Shown: one piece after another, positions 1-10,417 of the stretch
Position numbering within the stretch: the first letter of the stretch is position 1
Layout of the letters: the number at the start of each line of letters is the position of its first letter
Source of the DNA: Areca catechu
Lineage: Eukaryota > Streptophyta > Magnoliopsida > Arecales > Arecaceae
Assembly: GCA_021397845.1 (NCBI GenBank)
Contig: CM038044.1
Span: 59,805,851 to 59,869,850, forward strand
DNA length: 64,000 bases
Reading direction: 5' to 3'
Translations under genes and position numbers: made by a program
Notes under the pieces: model-generated
What the model was told of the DNA's origin: nothing
Databases searched by the model: none
Seen by the model: the letters and a program-made list of their open reading frames with translations, nothing else

Positions 1-212
1 ATTTGCTTTGATATATATTGAACATATTCTCGAGAGCTTTGATACACTTTAATCCTTCTATTTCAAAGGATCTGATACTTTGTCTATATGCAAGCTTTGA
101 TACATTAATACATCAAAAGCTCTGATACATGTTAATATTTACTTTCAAATACAATTGTACATGTAAAGTTTTTCCATGCCCAGTATTTTGTCATCATCAA
201 AAAGGAAGAGAT
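1..212 (+). mobile_element. Element A (Sirevirus-like copia), 3' end of internal region, copy 1
   Basis: AT-rich noncoding sequence directly before an LTR, ending in a polypurine tract (AAAAAGGAAGAGAT, about 199-212). The same stretch precedes the second A LTR (4208-4419). A clearly related one, with the phrase CCCAGTATTTTGTCATCATC, precedes the Z 3' LTR at about 28580. It is therefore the 3' end of an internal region. No coding sequence is seen. Confidence 0.8.
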
Positions 213-1834
213 TGTTGACCCCTTGAGTGATTTTGATGATAACAAAATATTGGAGCATGTATTTGTGTTACTAACAACTCTTCAAGTACTTTATAAGTTT
301 TTGTAGGACGGTTTCACTGTTCATTTTCATCTCCTACATTCTTATTTTATGTCATGAGTTGTGTTGTAATTATCTCATGTAAAGAACCATAGAAAAAGTT
401 AAAAGAAAATCATGAAAAATGGGTTGCTTTATATTTTTCAAGCTTTAAATTTCTTAAATTCATTTGCAAGTTGAGTTTGTAAAGTTTGAAGTGTTGAAGA
501 CTTGCTGGAAAACTTCTGGAGAGAAGTTCAAGTTTTTTACTGAAGATCTATCAGAGCCGACTCTGATCTTTGGCATGACTGAAGGTTTCTAGCATGCAGA
601 TAGTCGAGCCGACTCATCTAGAGTATCAATTATTGAATTAGATAGGTGAGCCGACCCAAAGGAAATCAAAGCCGACTAAGTACTTCAGTCTGGCATTCGA
701 GTCAACTCTTCAGCATCCGAGCCGACTCCTCTAAAGTCTAGAAAGAATCGTTCTGAGTGAACAGCCAGGAGAGCTGACCCGGAGGAACCCGAGCCGACTC
801 TTCCAGAGTACAGTTTTGAAAGCCTAAGAATCCAAGCAGACTCAAAGTAAGGCGAGACAACTCTTCCAGATAAGGAATCAAACTACTAAGAAACCGAGCC
901 GACCCAAATGAAGCAAGGTGACTCGACCAGAACTACTCTTTGGATCCAAGCCGACTCGAGAAGATCTGACTGACTCGAAGGTCAATTTTAGGCAAGTAAC
1001 GTCTAGTTCTAGAACTCCATTTTTGAATTTAAAAAGTATTCCAATGGTCAAGTATCATATCCCAATGGTCTAAAATGACTAAAACCATCTGAGAATAGTA
1101 CAAGATTCTATAAAAGAGGGATTGGGACAACTTTTGAAAAGGTGAATGAATGATTAATGCTTACTTGAGCTTGTGAGCTAGAGAGCACTGCAAGAGCATT
1201 CAAGATAGACTTTAAGCCTTTTCACCAACTCCAATAAAAAGCTTGAAGCACTTATTGAATAAGTTAAAGAAACTATTAAAGTACAATCAAGAAGGCTTTT
1301 CTCGAGCTGCATCGGCAACCATTTGACAATATAGTTTGTCATTATTGTTGCTTACTTTCTTCTACTCTTATTGAGTTGGGTTATTGGTTAACCTGGTCTA
1401 AAAAACCAAGTGGGTTGTTAGTGATCCTGTTCAAAACTAACTGTGTAAGGGTTTCGGTGATCCTGGTAAAACCAAGTTGGGTTCTTGGTGATCCTGTTTA
1501 AAATCAATAGTTGGGTTTTTGGTGAGCCCGATTGAAAAACCAAGTTGGGTTTGGATTGTGAGCCCGGTAAAACAATCCGACTATATTACGGTAGTGAATA
1601 TAGTGGAAATCCCAAATGGATCTTGGATAGTGGACGTAGGAGCTAGGGTCTCCAAACCACTCTAAATTACTGTGTTTGTGATTGTGCTTTTACTTCTTCT
1701 TTTAATTACTTCAGCTTTAAATTTCTGAATCACAGCACCTACCACATCAAAGAAGTTTTCAAAAAGGCACATACTCTGTTAAATTCTTTAAATTTGTAAT
1801 TCAACCCCCTCTTGGGAAAGCCACCTGGAAAACA
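213..1834 (+). repeat. Element A 3' LTR, copy 1
   Basis: It starts TGTTGACCCC after a purine tract and ends CTGGAAAACA, giving the TG...CA ends of an LTR; the length is 1622 bp. It resembles the Z LTRs in order and content. A GCCGAC motif cluster lies at about 554-985, a probable TATA box (TCTATAAAAGAG) at about 1107, an imperfect repeat array built on CTTGGTGATCCTG at about 1376-1570, and the ending TCTTGGGAAAGCCACCTGG. No primer-binding site follows, so this is a 3' LTR. Confidence 0.88.
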
Positions 1835-2437
1835 GCCTCCCATTAAGTTGGATTGGTAATGAGTCCATAAGGTTGGTGATTATCGATAGTTCCAAAGAAC
1901 AAGTAGTCATCAGGTGAATGGAATTGCCGTTCAACATATGTTGGCTAAGATTGACTATCTTAACACACTGTTAGGTGGGCCGGCCAAAGTCAGGCTTGAT
2001 CATGGGTTAAGTTGAAGCATTGAATTTGATCATGTTAATGGTTGGACCTAACCAGAACCTTCAATAAGAGGCCTAAAGGCTGATTGTGAGGACCCCTGGG
2101 GCAAAATGAATATTAGGAATTGCTTTAAGAAGCAATTGGTATCGTACCACCTTTAGATGCATGTGGGTTGGCCAGCCAAAGTCGGGCTCATGTGTAGTCT
2201 ATTAGTTCCTAGTATCTGCTAAAGGATAAATGTTATCCTTCAGATTGGAGTGTAAGGGCTACCGGTCTGAATATAATAGTGGGAGAAATCTTTAGACTAA
2301 AATCCATATCTTTAGGATTTTTAAAATGATTCATATACTGATAGGTCTTGTTCTCTTTCAGATAATGTCGACCACTTTGTCGCTCTGATCATTATTGGAT
2401 AATGATAAACTTTCTGGATCCAACTTCGATAGCTGGT
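1835..2437 (+). pseudogene. Element X leader and first codons of gag, duplicated and truncated
   Basis: Identical to 6043-6645. It holds the untranslated leader of copia element X and the start of its gag (ATG at 2365, early stop in the first codons). It is cut at 2437, where A sequence resumes. It is a by-product of the tandem duplication, not a separate insertion. Confidence 0.8.
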
Positions 2438-3762
2438 TATGGGATATGTTATTGAGGGGGAGGCCCTCAACTTACCTCACATCATGATGATGGAAATGAA
2501 AGAGGCTGTGAGAAAGGTAAAGGCCTATCTTCCCTACAGTATGGTTCTTACTCTACTCTTCCAGGCATCTAGAGTGAATCTTGAAGGTGAAGATGGCAGA
2601 CCCCTTCACCATACAGACACCTACACCTCCAAATCCTTGCAGTGAATGGGTTATAAACTTTAAGAAGGAACATGGAGGAAGAAAGGAACAAATATAAGAG
2701 CTTTAGGATCTTCGAGCAGTGAGGATGATGATGATGAGAAAGAGTTGCCTAAGGAGATTATCTCTAATACCATTGCTGATACTACTACCCTTGTGGAGCC
2801 TCCTGCTGTTGCTACTACTGACATTGCCTTTGTTGATGCTGAGTTTGCTGCTGAGCCTGCTGCTATTGTTACTTAGCTTGCTACTCATAACACTATGGAG
2901 ACTAAGCATACAGCTTATGGGAGTCCCAAGACCATTCCATCACTAGCTTCTCCACCAACACCTTCTACTCAAGGACCATTTGTTGGTTCTTCAGGGCCTT
3001 CAGTGTCACAGGATTTTATTACTAAGCAGATAAGATCACTCACTAAGTCACTGACTAGCTCTATGAGTTCGATGTTTGGTGTGCTTTGCCAATTAGTCGA
3101 TTACAGACTTGAGGAGATCAATGGTGAGGTTAGATATCTGCGATCTAGAGTCAACACCCTTGAGTCTACTAGACCTATACACCATAGATTGACACCCAGC
3201 ATTTATCTGATACCCTCGGGACATCCATTGAAAATATCAAAAAATCAGTTTACCAAAGCATAGAAGAATTCAGGGCTGAACTAAAAGAAGTGAACTTCAA
3301 GATGGGTGGATTGGAACAAGGCAAGAGAATGGAAGAAGACTATACTCGAGGGATTGGCATTCTGAGATCTGAGTTTGAGAGACTTAGAGGCTCAGCTAAA
3401 GCTTTTGCAAATGCTCGGTCTAGTGAGTTGATTGCACTGAATACTGGGATAAAAAAGATGGAGGAAGAGCTTAGTTTTGTTTGGGTGACCCTCACTGAGC
3501 TTCACACTTTAGTCATTGCATCTTTGCTTCCCCTAGATAGTCTCAGCCAACACCTGCTACAACTCAGCCTATACCACCTCCTAATTAGATTGCACCACAC
3601 CCAAGGTAGCCTGCACCACACCTTAGACCTCAAACTTCTCAGCCATAGTTTGTTGAGCCTATATCTTCCATGCCACCACCTGGACCATCCACTAGCACTA
3701 GTGCCAAGGTTAAGGAAGAACCAGTAGAACCTATTATAAAATTGCCTAGTGATAGTGAATAG
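2438..3762 (+). pseudogene. Element A extra 3' ORF (Sirevirus envelope-like position), 5'-truncated
   Basis: The N-terminal block (RKVKAYLPY...LTLLF, then HHTDTYTSKSLQ) matches the corresponding ORFs of Z (27060-27272), Y (about 11600-11780) and W (56805-57005). It is followed by an acidic stretch (SSEDDDDEKE), an Ala/Pro-rich stretch, a helical segment around 2995-3230 (QDFITKQIRSLTKSLTSS) and a heptad-like stretch at 3290-3480. It ends at a stop at 3760-3762. Several stops and frame changes break it. Known Sireviruses often carry an ORF after pol called envelope-like, but its function is unproven. I see no clear signal peptide or membrane segment here. Confidence 0.7.
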
Positions 3763-4419
3763 ACTTTTGGTTGTATCTTTGCTTTCAATCTTTTGTAATT
3801 TGTATCAAAAATTTTGTGAATGAATGAAAGCTTCCTTATCTCACTCAATGTGTTTGTGAAATGTGTTTGCACATCACTTTGCAATGGTACATTAGTTCTA
3901 ATGACTTTGAAAATAGATTGTTAAATCTTGTTATAAGTGAAATTATCTCAAACAAATATTTTCAATCTTCTCTTTCTATTTTAAAATCAAGTTTGGTGTA
4001 TTACAAAAGGGGAGAAATCTTTTGAAAACCTTTTTGATTGTTGACAAAAAGGGGGAGTATGTAGAATTGTGCATGAAAATATATGAGAAAGGGGGAGACT
4101 GATATATACATATATCATATTTTCTCTGATGAATACTGCTCTATATTGCTTTGACTTTGACTAAAAGTTTAACTAATATAGCTTTAAATGCTCTGAAATA
4201 CAACCTTATTTGCTTTGATATATATTGAACATATTCTCGAGAGCTTTGATACACTTTAATCCTTCTATTTCAAAGGATCTGATACTTTGTCTATATGCAA
4301 GCTTTGATACATTAATACATCAAAAGCTCTGATACATGTTAATATTTACTTTCAAATACAATTGTACATGTAAAGTTTTTCCATGCCCAGTATTTTGTCA
4401 TCATCAAAAAGGAAGAGAT
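3763..4419 (+). other. Element A 3' noncoding region with repeated polypurine tracts
   Basis: AT-rich sequence with no credible gene. It contains four purine tracts: AAAAGGGGAGAAA (about 4005), AAAAAGGGGGAGTA (about 4046), AGAAAGGGGGAGA (about 4085) and the LTR-proximal AAAAAGGAAGAGAT (about 4406). Several polypurine-tract copies before the 3' LTR is a described hallmark of Sireviruses. Only the last one lies in the correct place to prime plus-strand synthesis. Confidence 0.75.
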
Positions 4420-6042
4420 TGTTGACCCCTTGAGTGATTTTGATGATAACAAAATATTGGAGCATGTATTTGTGTTACTAACAACTCTTCAAGTACTTTA
4501 TAAGTTTTTGTAGGACGGTTTCACTGTTCATTTTCATCTCCTACATTCTTATTTTATGTCATGAGTTGTGTTGTAATTATCTCATGTAAAGAACCATAGA
4601 AAAAGTTAAAAGAAAATCATGAAAAATGGGTTGCTTATATATTTTTCAAGCTTTAAATTTCTTAAATTCATTTGCAAGTTGAGTTTGTAAAGTTTGAAGT
4701 GTTGAAGACTTGCTGGAAAACTTCTGGAGAGAAGTTCAAGTTTTTTACTGAAGATCTATCAGAGCCGACTCTGATCTTTGGCATGACTGAAGGTTTCTAG
4801 CATGCAGATAGTCGAGCCGACTCATCTAGAGTATCAATTATTGAATTAGATAGGTGAGCCGACCCAAAGGAAATCAAAGCCGACTAAGTACTTCAGTCTG
4901 GCATTCGAGTCAACTCTTCAGCATCCGAGCCGACTCCTCTAAAGTCTAGAAAGAATCGTTCTGAGTGAACAGCCAGGAGAGCTGACCCGGAGGAACCCGA
5001 GCCGACTCTTCCAGAGTACAGTTTTGAAAGCCTAAGAATCCAAGCAGACTCAAAGTAAGGCGAGACAACTCTTCCAGATAAGGAATCAAACTACTAAGAA
5101 ACCGAGCCGACCCAAATGAAGCAAGGTGACTCGACCAGAACTACTCTTTGGATCCAAGCCGACTCGAGAAGATCTGACTGACTCGAAGGTCAATTTTAGG
5201 CAAGTAACGTCTAGTTCTAGAACTCCATTTTTGAATTTAAAAAGTATTCCAATGGTCAAGTATCATATCCCAATGGTCTAAAATGACTAAAACCATCTGA
5301 GAATAGTACAAGATTCTATAAAAGAGGGATTGGGACAACTTTTGAAAAGGTGAATGAATGATTAATGCTTACTTGAGCTTGTGAGCTAGAGAGCACTGCA
5401 AGAGCATTCAAGATAGACTTTAAGCCTTTTCACCAACTCCAATAAAAAGCTTGAAGCACTTATTGAATAAGTTAAAGAAACTATTAAAGTACAATCAAGA
5501 AGGCTTTTCTCGAGCTGCATCGGCAACCATTTGACAATATAGTTTGTCATTATTGTTGCTTACTTTCTTCTACTCTTATTGAGTTGGGTTATTGGTTAAC
5601 CTGGTCTAAAAAACCAAGTGGGTTGTTAGTGATCCTGTTCAAAACTAACTGTGTAAGGGTTTCGGTGATCCTGGTAAAACCAAGTTGGGTTCTTGGTGAT
5701 CCTGTTTAAAATCAATAGTTGGGTTTTTGGTGAGCCCGATTGAAAAACCAAGTTGGGTTTGGATTGTGAGCCCGGTAAAACAATCCGACTATATTACGGT
5801 AGTGAATATAGTGGAAATCCCAAATGGATCTTGGATAGTGGACGTAGGAGCTAGGGTCTCCAAACCACTCTAAATTACTGTGTTTGTGATTGTGCTTTTA
5901 CTTCTTCTTTTAATTACTTCAGCTTTAAATTTCTGAATCACAGCACCTACCACATCAAAGAAGTTTTCAAAAAGGCACATACTCTGTTAAATTCTTTAAA
6001 TTTGTAATTCAACCCCCTCTTGGGAAAGCCACCTGGAAAACA
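4420..6042 (+). repeat. Element A 3' LTR, copy 2
   Basis: 1623 bp, TGTTGACCCC...CTGGAAAACA, nearly identical to 213-1834. It is followed directly by the X leader without a primer-binding site. It contains the GCCGAC motif cluster (about 4761-5193), a TATA-like TCTATAAAAGAG (about 5315) and the CTTGGTGATCCTG repeat array (about 5584-5780). The 5' half of element A is not in the window. Confidence 0.9.
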
Positions 6043-6572
6043 GCCTCCCATTAAGTTGGATTGGTAATGAGTCCATAAGGTTGGTGATTATCGATAGTTC
6101 CAAAGAACAAGTAGTCATCAGGTGAATGGAATTGCCGTTCAACATATGTTGGCTAAGATTGACTATCTTAACACACTGTTAGGTGGGCCGGCCAAAGTCA
6201 GGCTTGATCATGGGTTAAGTTGAAGCATTGAATTTGATCATGTTAATGGTTGGACCTAACCAGAACCTTCAATAAGAGGCCTAAAGGCTGATTGTGAGGA
6301 CCCCTGGGGCAAAATGAATATTAGGAATTGCTTTAAGAAGCAATTGGTATCGTACCACCTTTAGATGCATGTGGGTTGGCCAGCCAAAGTCGGGCTCATG
6401 TGTAGTCTATTAGTTCCTAGTATCTGCTAAAGGATAAATGTTATCCTTCAGATTGGAGTGTAAGGGCTACCGGTCTGAATATAATAGTGGGAGAAATCTT
6501 TAGACTAAAATCCATATCTTTAGGATTTTTAAAATGATTCATATACTGATAGGTCTTGTTCTCTTTCAGATA
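6043..6572 (+). other. Element X 5' leader (untranslated)
   Basis: Sequence between the A LTR and the X gag start, with no ORF. It contains short perfect inverted repeats: AATTGCTT/AAGCAATT (6326-6333 and 6338-6345) and AAGGATAA/TTATCCTT (6430-6437 and 6441-6448). It also carries a GGCCRGCCAAAGTCRGGCT motif twice (about 6187-6204 and 6377-6396). It is probably a structured retrotransposon leader. X's own 5' LTR and primer site are not in the window. Confidence 0.6.
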
Positions 6573-7376
6573 ATGTCGACCACTTTGTCGCTCTGATCAT
6601 TATTGGATAATGATAAACTTTCTGGATCCAACTTCGATAGCTGGTATCCAAGACTCAGGATAGTCTTGGAGTGCGAGCAGATCATCTATATGATAATAGA
6701 TCCGGTACCTGAGATCCCAGCCCCCAATACCCATGGCACTATCAGGGACACATATTAGAAATGGATCTCTGACCGCATAATAGTATGTTGCATTATGTTG
6801 GCTATGATGAATGAAGAGTTCAGTTGCAAATTTGAGGAGGCCCAACCAGAGGAGATCCTTCAAAGGTTGAAGGAGTCTTTTAGCACTTTATATGATACGG
6901 AGAGATACCGAATCTCTTCCACCATCTACAACATGCGTATGCATGATGGAGCTCCGGTAATTGATCATGTAATGTACATGATCGAGTTATTTGAGCATTT
7001 GGACAAACTTGGATGTCCTTTGCATGAGCAGCTCGACAAGGACATCATACTGAATTCTCTGCCCACTTCCTACCAGGTCTTTCTCGATAATTTTAGAATG
7101 AATATGCCCGCAGTAAACTACCATGAGATGTTAGGGTTATTACAAATTTATGAGAGAGATCACAACCTTAACAAAGGAGTGGTGAATTTGGTGGGAGGTT
7201 CTGGAGCAGGGCATTGTCCCTTTGGAAAAGGGATGAAGAGAAAGAATAAGAAAAATAAGAAGGTGCAAAGTGCTGGGCCTAGTCAGACTAAGAGGGTGAA
7301 GGCTGACAAGAGTCTGGCAGAGTGCTTCTTCTGTAAGATGTCAGGTCACTGGAAGTGAAATTATTCTGCATACCTT
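6573..7376 (+). pseudogene. gag: Element X gag (copia)
   Basis: ATG at 6573. The layout parallels the V gag at 40795 (LDNDKLSGSNFDSWY against LDTNKLTGPNYMDWL), so this is the capsid-like Gag of a Ty1/copia element. The longest open stretch is 6795-7358, a helix-rich capsid (ILNSLPTSYQVFLDNF) followed by a Lys-rich tail and the start of a zinc knuckle (CFFCKMSGHWK). The reading frame has a stop within the first ten codons, another before 6795, and a TGA at 7356-7358 inside the knuckle. It is a relic, not a working gene. Confidence 0.8.
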
Positions 7377-8043
7377 GCTACTCTAGACCCAAACTAGCAA
7401 AGAAAGGGAAAGCAGCAAACTATTGCTGGTCAAGATATTTATATGATAAATCCTTGTAGTTTCTCTATTTGTGATACTACTTGCTGGGTATTTGATACCG
7501 GAAGCCCTTACCACATTTGTAATTCTTTGTAGGGACTTTAAGTTAGTAGAAGATTTGAAAGTGGTGAAAGGTTTCTGAACATTGGCAATGGAAGTCAAGC
7601 TCCAGTTCTGACATTGGAAACTATTTCTTTGTATTTCGAGTCTTGTACTGTCATTCTTAATGATTGTCATTTTTGTCCTTCTTTTTTAGTGAATATCACT
7701 TCTGTAGGCCTGATGGCCAAAGATGGTTATGAATTATCTATAAAGAATGATATTTGCAAAGTCATATTGAATGGTTCTAATGTGATGTTTGGACAAATGG
7801 AGAATGGTGTATATGTACTGTCACAGCTTGATACTGTATTGTACACTACTTATAAATGCCCTAGGTTAGATAAAGTCAGCGACACTTATCTCTGGCACTA
7901 TAGGCTAGGTCATATAAGCAAGAATAGGATAAATAAGTTGGTGGGAGAAGGTCTGTTAGATATCATTGAGAGTGAATCTTTACCAACTTATAAATCTTGT
8001 CTTCTTGGAAAAATGACCAAGTCACCTTTTATTGGAAAAAGTG
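7377..8043 (+). pseudogene. Element X protease and integrase zinc-binding region
   Basis: Continues X pol. The aspartic protease motif survives as FDTGSPYHIC at about 7490, in a stretch with stops. A GAG-pre-integrase/HHCC block follows (LWHYRLGHISKNRI...SCLLGKMTKSPF, 7890-8030); the first of its two usual cysteines reads as Tyr (TYKSC). It is split in mid-frame at 8043 by insertion of Y. The frame resumes cleanly at 34464, so the host codon order is preserved around the insertion. Confidence 0.8.
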
Positions 8044-9617
8044 TATTGTCCAGTAAGCAACCCAAGAGGGGGGATGAATTGGATCTCTAAAAAATAATTA
8101 CTTGATGCAATGAAATAGTATATAATCCAATCCAATAATTAATCAAGGTATAATGCATTCAAATATAATGTTCTTAAGTAAATGTGCAGCAAAAATAAAG
8201 AGCAATAAATGTAAGAGCAAGTAGAGAAGACAAGCAACCACAAAGACAAAGAAGTATGGTGGTTCGGTGCTATCCAATGCACCTTCATCCACTCTCCAAG
8301 ATCTCCTTGGAAATTCACTATACTCTCAACCGATTACAGTCGATTAGTTTTTCTGGCTCAATAATCAAAACCCGACTTGTTTTCACAAGGCTCACAAGTC
8401 AAAACCTCACTTGGTTTTACGGGTTAACCAATAACCTAAATGGTTTTAAGGCTCACCACCAACCTTCCTTGGTTTTTCAGGCTAACCAAGAACCTAATTG
8501 GTTTTCAAAGGCTCATCAATAACCTTCCTTGGTTTTGCAATAGGCTAACCAAGAACCCTTAGAACAAATGATAGTTTGAAGTAAAGAGAATAAAAGCTTT
8601 CTAGTAAAAAGCGGGTACCTTTTTGAAGCTCGATGTAGTGATGCTTTCAACTTGATGAAGCCTCTTGATTGCTCAAGAATGGATGATCTTTAATGCTCTT
8701 GAAGGCTCTTTGAAAGCATGGAGGCAATCTTTTGCTTGAGAGTCGTTGAACTTTAATGAATAGGAGTGAATGCTCTCTTTTCTTCTCTATTGGACATTTC
8801 TATTTTATTTCCATCAATAATATATCTTTAGATTTGATTTGGAGCATATAAATACTTTTCCAAGGCCTCAAATCTAGTTTCTTGCTATTAGACTCGAAAA
8901 TCTAGCTGCTGGGGGTGAAAAAAGGCAAATCTGAATTTGAAAAACTAGCCGTTACTGTTTCCAGAACTTCATGTGTTGACACTTCAGGTTACGAGTCGAC
9001 ACTTCAGGTTGACACTTGAACTTCTTGAGTCGACACCCAGTTCAAATATCCTCAATCTGGCTTCCTGGAAATCTCAAATGTGTTGACACTTCTTCAGGTG
9101 AGTCGACACTTTGAGTCGACACTTCATATCTATGTGTCAACACTTCTACAGTTCTTCATCTTCTTGAAGTTCTGTGATCTAAAAGTCTCAGGCGATGAGC
9201 TGATCCATGTGTCGACACTTTGAGTCGACACTTCAAGTCCATGTGTTGACACTTCAACCGTGCCATCTGAAACTTTCTTTGCATACCGGCTTAAGTCGAT
9301 ACTTCACTATCATATGTCGATATTTGGTGTTATGTATCGACAGTTTGAGTCGACACCTTATTGTGAGATCTTCACAAAAATACTTGAACTTGTGCTAAAC
9401 CAAATTTATATCTCACTCAAGTATCCATTCAAGCAAACGTTGACTGTCCAAGTCTTCTTTGGGCAGATCTTTCATCTAAACTTGGCTTCTTCAATCAAAC
9501 AAACTTTTTCAAATTGATGAGCACCTTTTTCTATAAAAACCACTTCAAAAGAATCATTAGTACTCAACTTATACTTAACCATTTTGCTTATCATCAAAAT
9601 CAATAACGAAGTCAACA
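8044..9617 (-). repeat. Element Y 3' LTR
   Basis: On the minus strand it starts TGTTGACTTC after a purine tract and ends near CTTACTGGACAATA; the expected CA end has decayed, whereas the other LTR ends GGGCAACA. Length is 1574 bp. It holds a cluster of GTGTCGACAC-type motifs at about 8970-9355, a TATA-like TATTTATATG (minus) at about 8845-8856, and an array of about 35-bp imperfect repeats built on ACCAAGAACC/GGTTTT at 8380-8560. Confidence 0.88.
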
Positions 9618-10417
9618 ATCTCCCCCTTTTTGATGATGACAAAATCTTTAAGTATAAATTGCATAAATAGCTTTTAAAAGTATTTTTCAAGGTGCAAAGA
9701 GCTAAATGCCATAGGTGTATCAAAGTAATTTGCAACATTGATATGAAGTATCAGAGCAAGAGTGATATAATGATTAAGAGTATTAGAGCTTGTTATAATG
9801 ATTAAGAGTATCAGAGCTTTGGGATATATAAGACATAAACTCATGTATTGTGATGCTCTACAAGAAAACATGCTTTAGGAGAGGCAAAAATTCAGCAATA
9901 AACAAGGCTCCCCCTAAATTGATGATTCATAAAAGAGTTTGTAAATATCTTCTCAAACATCTAAAGAAGGGATTTAACATAAAATTTAATTCAAAATAGA
10001 TTTTCAAAATAAAGAAGGTATTGCTCCCCCTTAAGAAATTTGTAAATAATTTTCAATTCAAGTTCAACTAAGTTTTCAAAATAATTTTCAAATTTCCATA
10101 AATTTTCAAGCATATTTACACTATTACTCTTATTACTCCCTTGCACATTTATACTTTAGTCTTATTACTCCCCCTTTTTGTTATCATTAAAAAGATAGGA
10201 ATAAAAATAGGCAAGTCATTCAAGATATAGCATTGAAGTATAATAAAACTGAAGATAATGAAGATAATGAAGTACTAAAGGAAAGTTAAAGTATTTCACT
10301 CATTTGAAGTTATAATCATGAAGTACAACATAATATTTCACTTAAATTCAGAATTTGTACAATAACAAAACATACAAAAGATGTATAAGAAGTAAACTAT
10401 CTAAACATATAAAGATA
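9618..10417 (-). other. Element Y 3' noncoding region with repeated polypurine tracts
   Basis: On the plus strand there are pyrimidine tracts (purine on the coding strand): ATCTCCCCCTTTTT next to the LTR (9618-9631), GCTCCCCCT (about 9907), GCTCCCCCTT (about 10023) and ACTCCCCCTTTTT (about 10163). The rest is AT-rich, with an AGAGTATTAGAGCTTGT-like short repeat at about 9770-9830. No gene is seen. The arrangement matches the 3' region of A, Z and W. Confidence 0.7.

Larger units (their letters stand above)
1..2437 (+). repeat. Tandem duplication, end of the preceding unit
   Basis: This stretch is repeated almost base for base at 4208-6645. By eye the only difference is one extra base in an AT run (about 425 against 4635). 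It holds the last 212 bp of element A's internal region, A's 3' LTR, and the X leader with the first codons of X gag. At 2437/2438 the X gag sequence stops abruptly and joins the middle of A's extra ORF. The same A-LTR/X-leader junction is present twice, so a segmental tandem duplication is far more likely than two insertions. An assembly artefact cannot be excluded. Confidence 0.9.
2438..6645 (+). repeat. Tandem duplication, complete 4208-bp unit
   Basis: The unit runs from inside A's extra ORF (2438), through A's 3' noncoding region and 3' LTR (4420-6042), into the X leader and about 24 codons of X gag (6645). Its right half, 4208-6645, equals 1-2437. After 6645 X gag continues normally. 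At 2437 the same gag codon is fused to A sequence, so 2437/2438 is the duplication breakpoint. The near identity of the copies implies a recent event. Confidence 0.85.

Noticed and set aside
2703..2946. Leu-rich plus-strand and Ser-rich minus-strand ORFs resembling membrane segments
   Set aside because: They are off-frame readings of the acidic/Ala-rich part of A's extra ORF.
4420..6042. 5' LTR of a complete element A
   Set aside because: No primer-binding site follows it, X leader sequence does. The purine tract before it shows it is a 3' LTR.
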